Under the pieces are notes generated by a model that saw nothing but the letters and a program-made list of their open reading frames with translations, had not been told where the DNA came from and ran no database searches. The translations under genes and the position numbers were made by a program. This document shows positions 49,786-60,878 of a stretch of 64,000 bases of DNA, one piece after another. The DNA is from Camelus bactrianus. Taxonomy: Eukaryota; Chordata; Mammalia; Artiodactyla; Camelidae. Positions within the stretch are counted from its first letter, which is position 1. Every line of letters starts with the position of its first letter. The stretch covers positions 2,124,001-2,188,000 of the forward strand of contig NC_133557.1 of the NCBI RefSeq assembly GCF_048773025.1, in the 5' to 3' direction.

Positions 49786-50154
49786 AGGTAAAATGTATAC
49801 AGGTTCAATAAACACAGGCAAAATATTGATCAAAATAGCAGAGTAAAAACACTTAAGCAGCATGTAGAATTCATTCATTCACTTATTCCTCATTCAATAA
49901 GTACAAATATTCAAGGGAGATTTTTATAAAAGAAGAACAAGTAGGAAATGAAAATTCAAGAAAAGGACTAAAGAGAGATAGTCAGACTGGTGTAATTATG
50001 TTTTTCCTGAACAATCTGTTTCCATGTCTTCCCTGGATGGACACTAAGTATCTCCCAAACCTCCAGGCCCAGGGTGATTTCACTGTTTTATTTTTTCAAC
50101 AATAATAATATGACAACAACAACAGCAGTAACAGTGGTTTAGGTCATTGAACTC

Positions 50155-50385
50155 ATTGACTTTCATGACATGCTTTCATATGTGTTTATTGACCTGATTC
50201 TAACAACTATGAGATAAAATTAGAGTTTAGTCTTTTCAGTGCATAATCAAGGGGGTGAAAGTCTAGAGAAAATAAGGGACTTGCTCAGGTGATCAGAATC
50301 AATAATAAGAGAGGCAGTGGATCTTGGATTTGAACCAAGGATTTTCGATCTCTCAGCCTCATGATGCTTTTCTTTACCCTCAACA
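50155..50385 (-). repeat. MIR SINE, antisense
   Basis: 'gcttaacaac'-type 3' part is lost. 'ttctaacaactatgagat', 'gaaaataagggacttgctc', 'gagaggcagtggatcttgg' and 'tttgaaccaaggattttcg' follow the antisense MIR order. The chance start codon of the long frame over the next L1 lies here. Confidence 0.65.
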
Positions 50386-50535
50386 TAGCTCTGTTAATAA
50401 AGACACTTCACATCGTAGAGATTTTTTTGTACAACATTTTTCGTTTTCATTGTACTTAGTCATTGTTTCAGAGACCACATCAAGTTATATCATTCCCATT
50501 TCACAGATAAAAAAAGACAAGCCCTGGAGGAATTT

Positions 50536-52814
50536 AAGAATATCCATAAAAGCTATATATGACAAACCTACAGCCAGCATAGTACTCAATGGTGAAAAAC
50601 TCAAGAGCTTCCCACTAAAATCTGGGACAAAACAAGGATGCTCACTATCACCACTCCTATTCAACATTGTCTTGGAAGTCCTAGCCACTGCAATCAGGCA
50701 AGAGAGAGAAATAAAAGGGATCCAAATTGGAAAAGAAGAGGTAAAAGTGTCACTATATGCCAATGACATGTTACTATATACAGAAAACCCTAAAAGGTCC
50801 ACACAAAAACTACTAGAGCTGATCAAAGAATTCAGCAAGGTAGCAGGTTACAAGATTCATGTTCAAAAATCAGTTGTATTTCTTTACACTAATGATGAAT
50901 CAACAGAAAAAGAAAATAAAGAAACAATCCCTTTTAAAATAGCACCAAAAGTAATAAAATACCTAGGAATAAATCTAACCAAGGAAGTGAAAGAATTATA
51001 CACAGAAAACTATAAACCATTGATGAAGGAAATTAAAGAAGTCTTTAAAAAATGGAAAGATATCCCATGCTCTTGGATTGGAAGAATCAATATTGTTAAA
51101 ATGGTCACACCGCCCAAGGCAATCTATAGATTTAATGCAATCCCTATCAAATTACCCAGGACATATTTCACAGAACTAGAACAAATCATAATAAAATTCA
51201 TATGGACCATCAAATACCTAGAAATTGCCAAAGCATTACTGAAGAAAAAGAAAGAGGCTGGAGGAATAACTCTCCCAGACTTCAGACAATACTATAGAGA
51301 TACAGTCATCAAGACAGCATGGTATTGGTACCAAAACAGACATATAGACCAATGGAACAGAATAGAGAGCCCAGAAATGAACCCACAAACTTTTGGTCAA
51401 CTCATCTTTGACAAAGGAGGCAAGAATATACAATGGAATAAAGACAGTCTCTTCAGCAAATTGTGTTGGGAAAACTGGACAGCAGCACATAAAGCAATGA
51501 AGCTAGAACACTCCCTTACACCATACACAAAAATAAATTCAAAATGGATCAAAGACTTAAACATAAGACAAGATACAATAAACCTCCTAGAAGAAACTAT
51601 AGGCAAAACATTATCTGACATACATCTCAAAAATGTTCTCCTAGAACAGTCTACTCAAGCAATAGAAATAAAAGCAAGAATAAACAAATGGGACCTAATG
51701 AAACTTACAAGCTTCTGCACAGCAAAGGAAACCATAAGTAAAACAAAAAGACAACCTACAGAATAGGAGAAAATTTTTGCAAATGAAACCGATGAAGGCT
51801 TGATCCCCAGAATATATAAGCAGCTCATACGACTTAATGAGAAAAAAACAAACAACCCAATCCAAAAATGGACAGAAGACCTAAACAAGGAATTCTCCAA
51901 AGAAGACATACAAATGATCAATAAGCACATGAAAAAATGATCAGTATCACTAATTATCAGAGAAATCCAAATCAAAACTACAATGAGGCATCACCTACCT
52001 CACACCAGTCAGAATGGCCATCATTCAAAAACCCACAAATGACAAATGCTGGAGAGGCTGTGGAGAAAAGGGAACCCTCCTACACTGCTGGTGGGAATGC
52101 AGTTTGGTGCAGCCACTATGGAAAACAGTATGGAGATTCCTCAAAAGACTAGGAACAGACTTACCATGTGACCCAGGAACCCTGCTCCTGGGAGTATATC
52201 CAGAAGGAACCCTACTCCAAAATGACACTTGCACCCCAATGTTCATAGCAGCACTATTTACAATAGCCAAGACATGGAAGCAGCCTAAATGTCCATCAAC
52301 AGATGACTGGATAAAGAAGAAGTGGTATATTTATACAATGGAATACTATTCAGCCATAAAAACTGACAACATAATGCCATTTGCAGCAACATGGATGCTC
52401 CTGGAGAATGTCATTCTAAGTGAAGTAAGCCAGAACGAGAAAGAAAAATACCATATGAGATCACTCATATGCGGAATCTAAAAGAAACAAAAACAAATAA
52501 ACAAACAAACCAAACAAAACATAAATAAAAAACAGAAACAGACTCATAGACAGAATACAAACTTGTGGTTGCCAAGGGGGTGGGGGGCGGGAAGGGATAG
52601 ACTGGGATTTCAAAATGTAGAATAAATAAACAAGATTATACTGTATAGCACAGGGAAATATATACAAGATCTTATGGTAACTCACAGAGAAAAAAATGTG
52701 ACAATGAATATATATGTTCATGTATAATTGAAAAATTGTTCTCTACACTGGAATTTGACACAACATTGTAAAATTATTATAAATCAATAAAAAAAATTAA
52801 AAAAAAGAATATCC
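50536..52814 (+). mobile_element. 5'-truncated L1 (2.26 kb) with target duplications
   Basis: The largest L1 in the window (50546-52804). It is cut at the 5' side within the RT domain of ORF2, then runs to the end of ORF2 (stop at 52479-52481), a 3' UTR with a G-rich tract (52576-52596), a polyadenylation signal (52786-52791) and a short A-tail. The direct repeat 'aagaatatcc' at 50536-50545 and 52805-52814 marks the insertion. No ORF1, endonuclease or 5' UTR promoter is present, so it was dead on arrival. Its 3' UTR is the reference for the other young copies here. Confidence 0.95.
50546..52481 (+). pseudogene. L1 ORF2 fragment, C-terminal two-fifths, disabled
   Basis: Encodes the RT palm through the C-terminal domain of the LINE-1 endonuclease/reverse transcriptase. 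Recognisable motifs are '[17 protein letters not shown]', '[18 protein letters not shown]', '[10 protein letters not shown]', '[10 protein letters not shown]', 'AGGITLPDF', '[16 protein letters not shown]', '[14 protein letters not shown]', and in the last part '[18 protein letters not shown]' and '[18 protein letters not shown]'. The catalytic (F/Y)ADD box reads YAND (Asn codon at 50762-50764), losing a metal-binding Asp. Breaks are a TAG at 51764-51766 in place of the usual Trp after QPTE, a TGA at 51938-51940, and a 4-bp insertion near 51994-51998 that moves the rest to another frame (52014-52481). Codons before about 50546 in the open frame come from flanking DNA and are not L1. Confidence 0.95.
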
Positions 52815-54084
52815 CATCTTTTTAATGATGAGTTAGCCAGTGGGAGAAACTCAGGAACACTAACAGATTGATGAATTTCTTAAATTCTGTCTACTAAAAT
52901 AGAAATGCTCAGGAAGCAGGGAGCAGAGGCAGCCATACGTATCAGGATGGAATAATAATCACTGCTCTAATCTTAGAAGTTTACATTTCTCTACCTTTGT
53001 TTAGACTCATAATTTTTACAACATAGCTAAAGAAACATTCCTATAATGCTAGTGTAATAAGCCTTGGGGATTCAGTCATGGAATAATTCCATACTCAGAA
53101 TTCTAAGAGTTTCTCTGATTTAACTTAAGCAAATAAATCTTTATTGTTGTCCCAGGTTTTTTTTTTTTTTTCTTGTCCATGTTCCCTTAGTGGATAAAGT
53201 AACCACACAGCATCAATTAATGACCACTAGATAAGTCCTGGCTTCCAGAACACAGAGAGGAAAAAACAGATCACTAATTTTGACAGAACAAAAATACCAA
53301 TGATTTAACATGAGACTGAGGCCTTTCTTGTTCCCCTCTGAATTTTGCTGCTTTGGGGTTGGGTGGGTAACAGAAAAAGAGTTTATGGACTGTATCTGGT
53401 GAGTCTTTCTGTAAAAAGGAAAAGGAGACAAAAACCTCCCAGTATGTTCCACTTTCAAGGCCAAATAACAAGAACAAAAAAGTTTTATTGTTTTGTTGTT
53501 GTTGTTGTTAATCCTTCCAGCTGTGCTGGAAGTCCCAAGGTGAGAGTCAGCTTAAGCAAATTAAGCTGGTTTATCTAATATTTCACAGAATCCAAGATGG
53601 AGTCAGCATCCTGCTCAGTGAACATGTCCAGTTAGAAGTATTTGCATTAATTTATATCCTTCATATTGTCTGGGTCACCTTAGTCGCCAAACCACTCCTT
53701 CATACTGGCAAGACACTGACACCCACCAGATCAGATCATAATATCCAATGGATAATTAAAAGATAAAGAATATGTCAAGTAAATACATCAGAGCTGTACA
53801 TTTTGGTTAATTCATTGTGTAAATTAAATGTACTGCTCATAAATATATCAAAACTGGATAAATACTTATTGGTGATCTTATCCGAGTCCCGGGCTACCTG
53901 ACTGAAAATCGAATTAAAAGAAGAAAAAAGTTTTTAAAACCTTCCCAAATAAAAATTGAACATTAATTTGTAAAAAATATGTATTTGTAGATAGGATAGA
54001 TTCCTTGTATGTTGAACCACTCTTGAACATTTCATATAGTCCCCACCTAATGATGGATGAGAGTTGGTGGGTAAATGCCCCATT
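52815..54084. other. Unique DNA
   Basis: No gene recognised. T-run at 53157-53171, (GTT)n at 53493-53509. Confidence 0.45.
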
Positions 54085-54317
54085 TCTTCACCTCTTCAGT
54101 GGAACAGTTCTGAGTTGTGCTCTGCATATTCTCCCAGAGGTCCTCAGAGAAGTTACACTCTATTTGCTAATGGTGGTAATTTTGGTAATGTGCTTTAAAT
54201 GCCTGCCTCCCAGGTTCTGTCTCACTCCCCAGTTCCTCTGTCAATGCTCCCTGGAATCACTTCCTTATACTCCAATCTTCATTTCAGGCTCTGCCTCTGG
54301 GGAATCCCAACCTAGAC
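54085..54317 (+). repeat. Possible LTR 3' end, fossil
   Basis: The tail 'caggctctgcctctggg', 'gaatcccaacctagacac' resembles the 3' end of old mammalian ERVL-type LTRs and also the end of the segment at 54620-55185. The 5' limit is unclear. Confidence 0.35.
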
Positions 54318-54619
54318 ACACTTGCTGTCCATTTGTGAAGATAAGACAGCACATCTCAAAAGCAAACACCTCCAGTAATTAGACTCTACAGTGACAGGAA
54401 TTAACTGTAAAGGAGAAGGGGATAAATCAGGCTGAAGATAACAGATAAACTTTGTATTTTGGAAAGGAAGCAGAGTATTTTGCTAGATTCTGAAGGATAG
54501 AGCAGCTTTTCAGCTGGATGTGAGAGATGAGAGATGTTAGGAGTCAGGGAAAGAGCAGTAAGTGTGGAATTGAAGGAGAGCAGTTGTTTCAGGAACAAGT
54601 CTGATGAAAGTTGGCTCAA

Positions 54620-55185
54620 TACCTATTGGCAAGCAGAAGATGCCATCATAAAGCATCTTCTGTTATTTCCTGTGCAGTCAACCGAAGGTTTAGAGTCTAC
54701 AAAGAAATGACCCCTCTGTTCCTATCTCCAGTGATAAATCTCCAGGAATCATTGTGTGTAGTAGATGCTGTTGGTTTCCTCACCTGGGTCTCTGTTACTG
54801 GGTTGTGCATCGGGTCCCCGGCTCCTACTGGCTACTAATGGTTCTGTTGCTACCTTCCCTGAAGAAGTACCCATGGCTGAATGGGGAGCCTCCTCTCCTG
54901 GGAGGTTGCTCACTGCTCCTTTCAGTGCAGCCTGTAGCAGGTGACTGACGACATGGATGGCAAGGAGGTATGAAATGTTAGGTCCCCAGTATGGATGATG
55001 CAATCCATATTTCAGAGCTCCCATAGGATCGGGTAAGATGGTGCACTTGCTGAACATCTTCCACTGCCTGACTCTGCTTCTCTTACTCCCTCCTTCTCAT
55101 GGAAGCACACCCTCAATAAGTCACATTCACCCAAATTCCCTGTCCCAGGCTCTGCTTCCAGAGAACGTGACCCAAGATCCTGCAC
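54620..55185 (+). repeat. Possible ERVL-type LTR, fossil
   Basis: About 560 bp. It ends 'caggctctgcttccag', 'agaacgtgacccaagatc', preceded by 'accctcaataagtcacat', which looks like the degraded polyadenylation-signal region of an LTR. The family is not resolved. Two overlapping minus-strand and plus-strand frames here are not gene-like. Confidence 0.4.
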
Positions 55186-56002
55186 GTATGGCAGGAGTAA
55201 GCCTTCTTCATAAGCCCAAATGGAAAGACATTACAACTCACTTGGTCCTTCTCAGACCTCTACTGTCTGAGATAAATACGGGCTTTCCAGCTTTCTGAAA
55301 GCTGTGACACTTAGTCACCCACAGACTTTCTCACAATCTGCTACAGATCTAACTCACTGCCTAAACTGGCCCCATCCATCTAAGGCCAGCAGGCCACTGG
55401 CTGCTAAGGTGGACGTGACCTCTGGCAGAAACAAATCTCCAACAATAGTAGCACAAAGACATCAGAACTGCTGTTTGGGCCAAACTGCCCCACCCACACA
55501 CAGTGGAAATAGTGGGCAGGTGACTTTCTGAAGGTCTAAAAATGGATCTGTGGGAAGACTTGGGAAGGAAAGAACCATAAAACTTTTTACATACCAAATC
55601 TCAGGATCAACTTAAAGAATTAATGTGGGGGAAGCCCTTGTTCCAGGTCTCAAGTGCCTTGCCTGAACCTTCTGTTAAACTAAACACAAAGCAAAACAAA
55701 GCATGGTCCTCCTGCGCCTAATCCTCCCCAGACGACTGTAAATGAATACACAGGGGCTATTAGCAGAACACGACGTTTTTCTTTCTTTCCTGTTTTTGTT
55801 GTTTTTTTTTGAAGGGGCGTTCTTCAAACTCATTGTGACATTGTAGTGCCTGTTGCCGCTATGTAATATAACGGGGTCTCTCTCCTTCTGCTACTGTGTG
55901 GTTTTTGCTCAATGAACAAAAGCGTCCTTCAGCATTAGCCTAAGTAGGCTTAAGCAGGAAGTCTATAAGTTTATCTGTAACTCAGATATACACGCAGGGT
56001 TC
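55186..56002. other. Unique DNA
   Basis: No gene recognised. A T-rich patch lies at 55790-55811. Confidence 0.4.
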
Positions 56003-56057
56003 CTTTTTCTTTTTTAATTGAAATACAGTCAATTACAATGTGTCAGTGTCTGGTGTG
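56003..56057 (-). mobile_element. Tiny L1 3' tail, minus strand
   Basis: T-rich start, then 'ttgaaatacagtcaattac' and 'aatgtgtcagtgtctggtg', which is the last ~45 bp of the local L1 3' UTR in antisense. No clear target duplication. Confidence 0.65.
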
Positions 56058-56169
56058 GGGTAGGTTTATTAATGTATTTCTAAATCAAGAAGCAATGATT
56101 TGGCCCAATGAGGGCTAGGATATATTTGGGGTTCCAGCATCAAGCAGGTCACCTTTTACATATAAAACA

Positions 56170-56705
56170 CTCAAAGAGCGATGTATAGTACCATATAATG
56201 CAACAGTTCCACGTTTAGGAATACACCTTACAGAAATGTAAATGTATATTATCAAAAGACATATGTCAGAGTGTTCACATCAGCATTTTTTGGTAAAAGC
56301 CCCAAATGAGAAACTACCCAAATGCTTATCAATGTTAAACTGTGATATTTACATTTAGTGGTTTATTCTACAGAGCCAAGAATGAACAATTTTCACATAT
56401 ATATTATCATTTGAATGAATTTTAACATGCAATGTTGATTGAAAGAAGACAGATACAAATAAGTGTACATAAAGGCAAAAACTGATCTGTAGTGTTGTAT
56501 GTCAGGATAGTGGTCTGCCCTTGAGGGGATGGGAGTTAGTGCCTGGCTAGTGGCATGGAGGGGTGGCACCTGGACACCAGTAGAGCTCTGTTGATTAATT
56601 TGGGCACCAGTTCCATAGTTGTGTTCACTTTGGAAAAGTCACCAAACTGTATAGGTACAATTTTTGCACCTCTCTGCATGTTATTCTTGCAAAAAAAAAT
56701 TTTTT
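56170..56705 (+). repeat. Old L1M 3' end
   Basis: Sense blocks of old L1M 3' ends: 'gcaacagttccacgtttag', 'gagtgttcacatcagcatt', 'gaaactacccaaatgc', 'ggatagtggtctgcccttg', then an A-rich end at 56692-56706. No frame survives. Confidence 0.65.
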
Positions 56706-57019
56706 AAGGAATAAGTTTGCCCACAGAAGTAGATGTTCCATTATTTGGGGTCATTCATTTTTATCTTACTTCTATAAATGTCAGTAATCAAATGCCAAGG
56801 GATTAAACTGAGAATGGGATGGGTATAAGACTTTTGATTTAATCTACATTGGGAAGCACTGGTAAACACTGGAAACAACACAAATTATCTGGTTTCAAAA
56901 GATTCAGGGGGATGTATAAGAGTTTTGTGTTTGTTTTTCAGGGAGAACATTAACTTGTTAGGTATTTTAGAATTATAAAGAAATTCTACAAAGAAATTTA
57001 AATTGGGAGGGACTTGGAG

Positions 57020-57175
57020 AATAACTCACACAGCCTACACATTTTAAAGATAAGAAAACTGACCTCAAGAGGTTAAATAAGAAGCCCAAGGTCACATGTG
57101 TGGTTAGCAGCAGCCCGGGGAGGAGGTCCAAGGTCCATGGTCCTTTTTCTCTAGACCACACAGCCTCCTTGTTTT
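57020..57175 (-). repeat. MIR SINE, antisense
   Basis: 'ttttaaagataagaaaactg', 'agaggttaaataagaagcc' and 'ccaaggtcacatgtgtgg' are textbook antisense MIR core. Confidence 0.8.
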
Positions 57176-57599
57176 CCAGACCTTCTGAGGAAGTTCATGA
57201 ATACATTTTAAATGTCTGTTCACAATTTTTAAAACTCAACTCATTTACCCCCTAAATGGTGCAACACATAGGATGTGAACTGGCTCAATGTCATCCACTC
57301 CAATCTGTCAACAATCAACAAAACAGTAGACGGCTGGCATGTCTGCTTCAACCTAATAGTTGATTTTAATTAACTCATGGCCTCTTTGCTGGCTAAAACC
57401 TTTTATTTAGCTCACAAGAACAGGCTTAAAATCAAGAAATTATTCTCAGCAACTAAGACAAGACCCTTAGGGCCATTTTTCCAAAAGCAATAACATTTGC
57501 GCATCTCTTAAGGGAATCACAAAGTCCTCGGGGTAAATATCTCCTAATTCTCTGAAGTTTACTGTAGAGATCCCCAGTCCTGACTTCTTTCCAGTGCAG

Positions 57600-57745
57600 T
57601 CTTTAGAGGGTTTTAAGCACTGTGATGCTGTGGCTCCACTCCAGACCTCCCAAGTCAGATTCTCCAGGAACAGGGTCTGGGCATCTGGATGCTTGAAAAA
57701 TCCCCAGGTGATTCTGGTGCAGTCTTGGTTGGGAAAGGCTGATCT
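57600..57745 (+). repeat. hAT-Charlie fragment (MER5 type)
   Basis: 'gtggctccactccagacc', 'agtcagattctccaggaac', 'ggtctgggcatctggatg', 'aaaatccccaggtgattc' and 'tggtgcagtcttggttgg' follow the MER5-group order. Confidence 0.7.
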
Positions 57746-58384
57746 GTTGCTCCTCTGTCGCACAGCATTCTCCATCCTCTCTTGGATCATTCAGCTATGT
57801 GAATACCTAACAAATAAAGCAGTAACTGGCAAATGGTTGCTCAGCTGTACCAAACTTGAGTATCCACTCTTTCCCAAAGGTTCACTGATTAGGCACCACA
57901 AGTTGGTATATTGCCTCCTTGATTAGCCACATCCAGCAAATAAACCAATTAATTTCTCATGGATGGGTGCTGTAAATTTCTTAAAGATCCACTAAACTAT
58001 ATTCTTTTGTTGGGGGGGGGAGTTACAATAGCATGGGTAAAGATTGTACACAAATTACAAGGAAATAAGGATCGAAGCAGGATATGGAGAGGTCAAATAA
58101 GAGAGTCAGCCAGGGCTCTGAGTCCAGTCAGAGGAGCCCTGGGTTTGTGTGTAGAGGGTGGGGGCAGGGAAGGATGCATCGATGAAATAAAACTGGATGG
58201 TCACACTGAAACGAATCACATTTGAGTTTTTGTTCCAAAGTGGAGACATTTCTGCTGTAAAATTTTACCTTATCTAACCTAATGAGTGTTTCTTGCCACA
58301 TTGCTATAGAATAATTTGAACTCTGTTAAAAAGGATCTAAGAGACATACAGCACTAACATTACCAACGATTAATAATGACTGAC
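57746..58384. other. Unique DNA
   Basis: A G-run lies at 58012-58021. No gene recognised. Confidence 0.4.
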
Positions 58385-58710
58385 CCTCACTAATTCATTA
58401 ACTAATTAATTCATATGTATTACATGCACTATGCAGGAGTTTTAAGTATAATGGATTTTTCAAATGACCCTGTCCTAACAGTTTTATATCTAGTGGGATG
58501 GCAGATGAGTAAATGGACACCATAATGTGGGGCTGAGATAAAATTCAGGGACAAGGGCTCTGGATGGATATGCAGGGGGGAGCTTCGGCCCCAGCCAGAT
58601 CTGGTTATGGGAAGTAATTCTTGAGGTGAGTCTCAAAAGATAAGCAGGAAAAGTGCAGAGACTTTAAAGCACAAGATGAGAAAAATGTTGCTGAGTTTAC
58701 ATAATGTCAG
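58385..58710 (-). repeat. L2 LINE fragment, antisense
   Basis: 'atgcactatgcaggag', 'gaccctgtcctaacag', 'gtaattcttgaggtgag' and 'ctcaaaagataagcagg' are antisense L2 blocks. The right edge is broken by the LTR at 58715. Confidence 0.55.
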
Positions 58711-59237
58711 AAAGTGTTACTGGGTCCAAACTCCTTCTCACCACAAGACAGGCCAATAAATCAGGAAACGAGGTTGGGGCAAGGAATAAGGACTTTATTC
58801 AGAAAGCCAGCAGACGAAGAAGATGGCAGGCTAATGTCCTGGAGAACCATCTTACCCAAGTTAGAAGAATTCAGGCTCCTTTTATACTGAAAAGGGGAGG
58901 GGGTTCTGGTGGGTTGTTGCAAACTTCTTGGTGTCAGAATCCTTTGTTCTGGCAGCTGTCCGTGTAGGTCAGGTCATGATGTTCCTGTAAACCTCCAACA
59001 AGAGAAATGTTATACTCTGTTCTGCAACTTTTTAATCTCCATATGAATGGAAAAGTGTTATACCCTAAATGTCAGAGCCTTGAGAATGGGTTGTCCTGTA
59101 TATTTCAGGCTATAGGCAACATTCTTTTACAAAATGTGCAGAACCAGCATGACTATGCACAGGAAACAGTGCACAGGCTTAGAGCTGAAAGAACAGATTT
59201 AATATGGAGTCAGATTTGTTCTTCCTTACTACAAAAG
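58711..59237 (-). repeat. Solo LTR of an ERV1-type retrovirus, minus strand, fossil
   Basis: A 519-bp LTR (58715-59233) of the same family as 48251-48756, in the opposite orientation. The reverse strand starts 'tgtagtaaggaagaac' and ends 'ggacccagtaaca' (canonical TG...CA). It has the TATA box at 58880-58886 and the polyadenylation signal at 58794-58799, read in reverse. The 4-mer AAAG flanks both ends (58711-58714, 59234-59237), an exact class I target duplication. No internal region adjoins it. It looks better preserved than the plus-strand copy. Confidence 0.85.
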
Positions 59238-59289
59238 TTCAATACAATATGCACACAGAGCTCCTGAATCTAGGAAACTCCCATCTCCT

Positions 59290-59452
59290 TAGCTAATAAG
59301 TCCCCATCTCATGCTGTGTCATATCTACCTTGGAGACATATATGCCTCATGAGTTTCCTGAGAACAGGAACCATGTCTGCCAGGTTTGCAAATACATCGT
59401 GGCCAACCAGCATGTTGTAGGTTCTCAATACATACTTCTGAATGAAAATTTT
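59290..59452 (+). repeat. L2 LINE 3' end
   Basis: 'cctgagaacaggaaccatg', 'tctgccaggtttgcaaat', 'tgtaggttctcaatacat' and 'acttctgaatgaaa' are the sense end of L2. Confidence 0.7.
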
Positions 59453-59455
59453 TTT

Positions 59456-59605
59456 CCAAATTTATCTTATTATGATCAAGGAAACTGAGGCCCAGGGAGA
59501 TAAAAATGAACAGCCTAAAATCATAGACTATTTAGTGGCTGAACCAGATATTAAAACAAAATCTTGGGAGCCACTGCTGTGTCTAACTCTGCCACAAGAT
59601 CTCCC
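59456..59605 (-). repeat. MIR SINE, antisense
   Basis: 'tatgatcaaggaaactgag', 'gcccagggagataaaaatg', 'agactatttagtggctg' and 'cttgggagccactgctgtg' fit antisense MIR. Confidence 0.65.
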
Positions 59606-60095
59606 ATTCAAGTCCTGAACTATAGGACTCATTCCAATTTTCTGTGAATATATCCAAAGAACATTAGGAATGGAATACTTATTTGAATCTTGGTTTCTTA
59701 CAGTAGGTGTTGGCTGCTGACATTATGAATTTACAACAGGAAATGTGTCTGAACCAATGACTCTGTGATTCTGGAATATTGTAGTAACTAAACCCATCTT
59801 TAAAAGTTAGCCACTGACATTAGTATGCAAATAAGAGATGATTTAATAAAATTTTAACATTGAGTTTTTATACTCATACTTAAATAAGTGATCTAATCTG
59901 ATTGTAATGAGAAAAAAATGGATCCCCTTCCACCCTTAAAAGTGATGAATCATTGCCCATTGAGTTCTAAGGGCTGGACCAAAGGAAATGAAAGGAATTC
60001 AAAATCACACATAAGCATCATCACAGAACCATAATGATGCAATCAGTAAGATGCTATCAACTTTCAAAAATTAACACTCAGACATTCATGGTATA
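59606..60095. other. Unique DNA
   Basis: No feature recognised. Confidence 0.4.
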
Positions 60096-60878
60096 TTTCT
60101 CTCAGATTCTTTTTTTTTTAACATTTTTATTGAGTTATAGTCATTTTACAATGTTGTGTCAAACTCCAGTGTAGAGCACAATTTTTCAGTTATACATGAA
60201 CATACATATATTCATTGTCACCTTTTTTTTTTTTTGCTATGAGCTACCACAAGATCTTGTATATATTTCCCTGTGCTATACAGTATAATCTTGTTTATCT
60301 ATTCTGCATATGCCTGTCAGTATCTACAAATTTTGAACTCCCAGTCTGTTCCTTCCCAACCCCAACCCCCTGGCAACCACAGCTTTGTATTCTATGTCTA
60401 AGAGTCTATTTCTGTTTTGTATTTATATTCTTTTTTTTTTTTTTTTAAGATTCCACACATAAGCAATCTCATATGGTATTTTTCTTTCTCTTTCTGGCTT
60501 ACTTCACTTAGAATGACATTCTCCAGGGACATACATGTTGCTGCAAATGGCATTATGTTGTCATTTTTATGGCTGAATAGTATTCCATTGTATAAATATA
60601 CCAATTCTTCTTTATCCAGTCATCTATTGATGGACATTTAGGCTGCTTCCATGTCTTGGCTATTGTAAATAGTGCTGCTATGAACACTGGGATGCAGTTG
60701 TCTTTTTGAAGTAGGGTTCCTTCTGGATTTATGCCCAGGAGTGGGATTACTGATGCAGAAAAAGAAAGTAAAGAAACAATCCCCTTTAAAATAGCACCCA
60801 AAGTAATAAAATACCTAGGAATAAATCTAACCAAGGAGGTGAAAGACTTATACACAGAAAACTTTCTCTCAGATTCTT
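60096..60878 (-). mobile_element. 5'-inverted (twin-primed) L1 with exact 16-bp target duplication
   Basis: Antisense L1 3' UTR and ORF2 end from the T-run at 60110 to about 60751. It is then joined to a plus-strand ORF2 piece (about 60754-60862) that matches 50905-51010 of the larger L1 ('acaatcccctttaaaatag', 'atacctaggaataaatc'). The two pieces come from distant parts of one L1 and are head-to-head, the hallmark of twin priming. The direct repeat 'tttctctcagattctt' is exact at 60096-60111 and 60863-60878 and encloses both pieces, so they came in as one event. T-runs at 60223-60234 and 60431-60446 are expansions within the 3' UTR. Confidence 0.93.

Noticed and set aside
50324-50545. First ~74 codons of the longest open frame (480 residues)
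   Set aside because: They lie in a MIR and unique DNA before the L1 target duplication. The frame is open there by chance and the start codon is not real.
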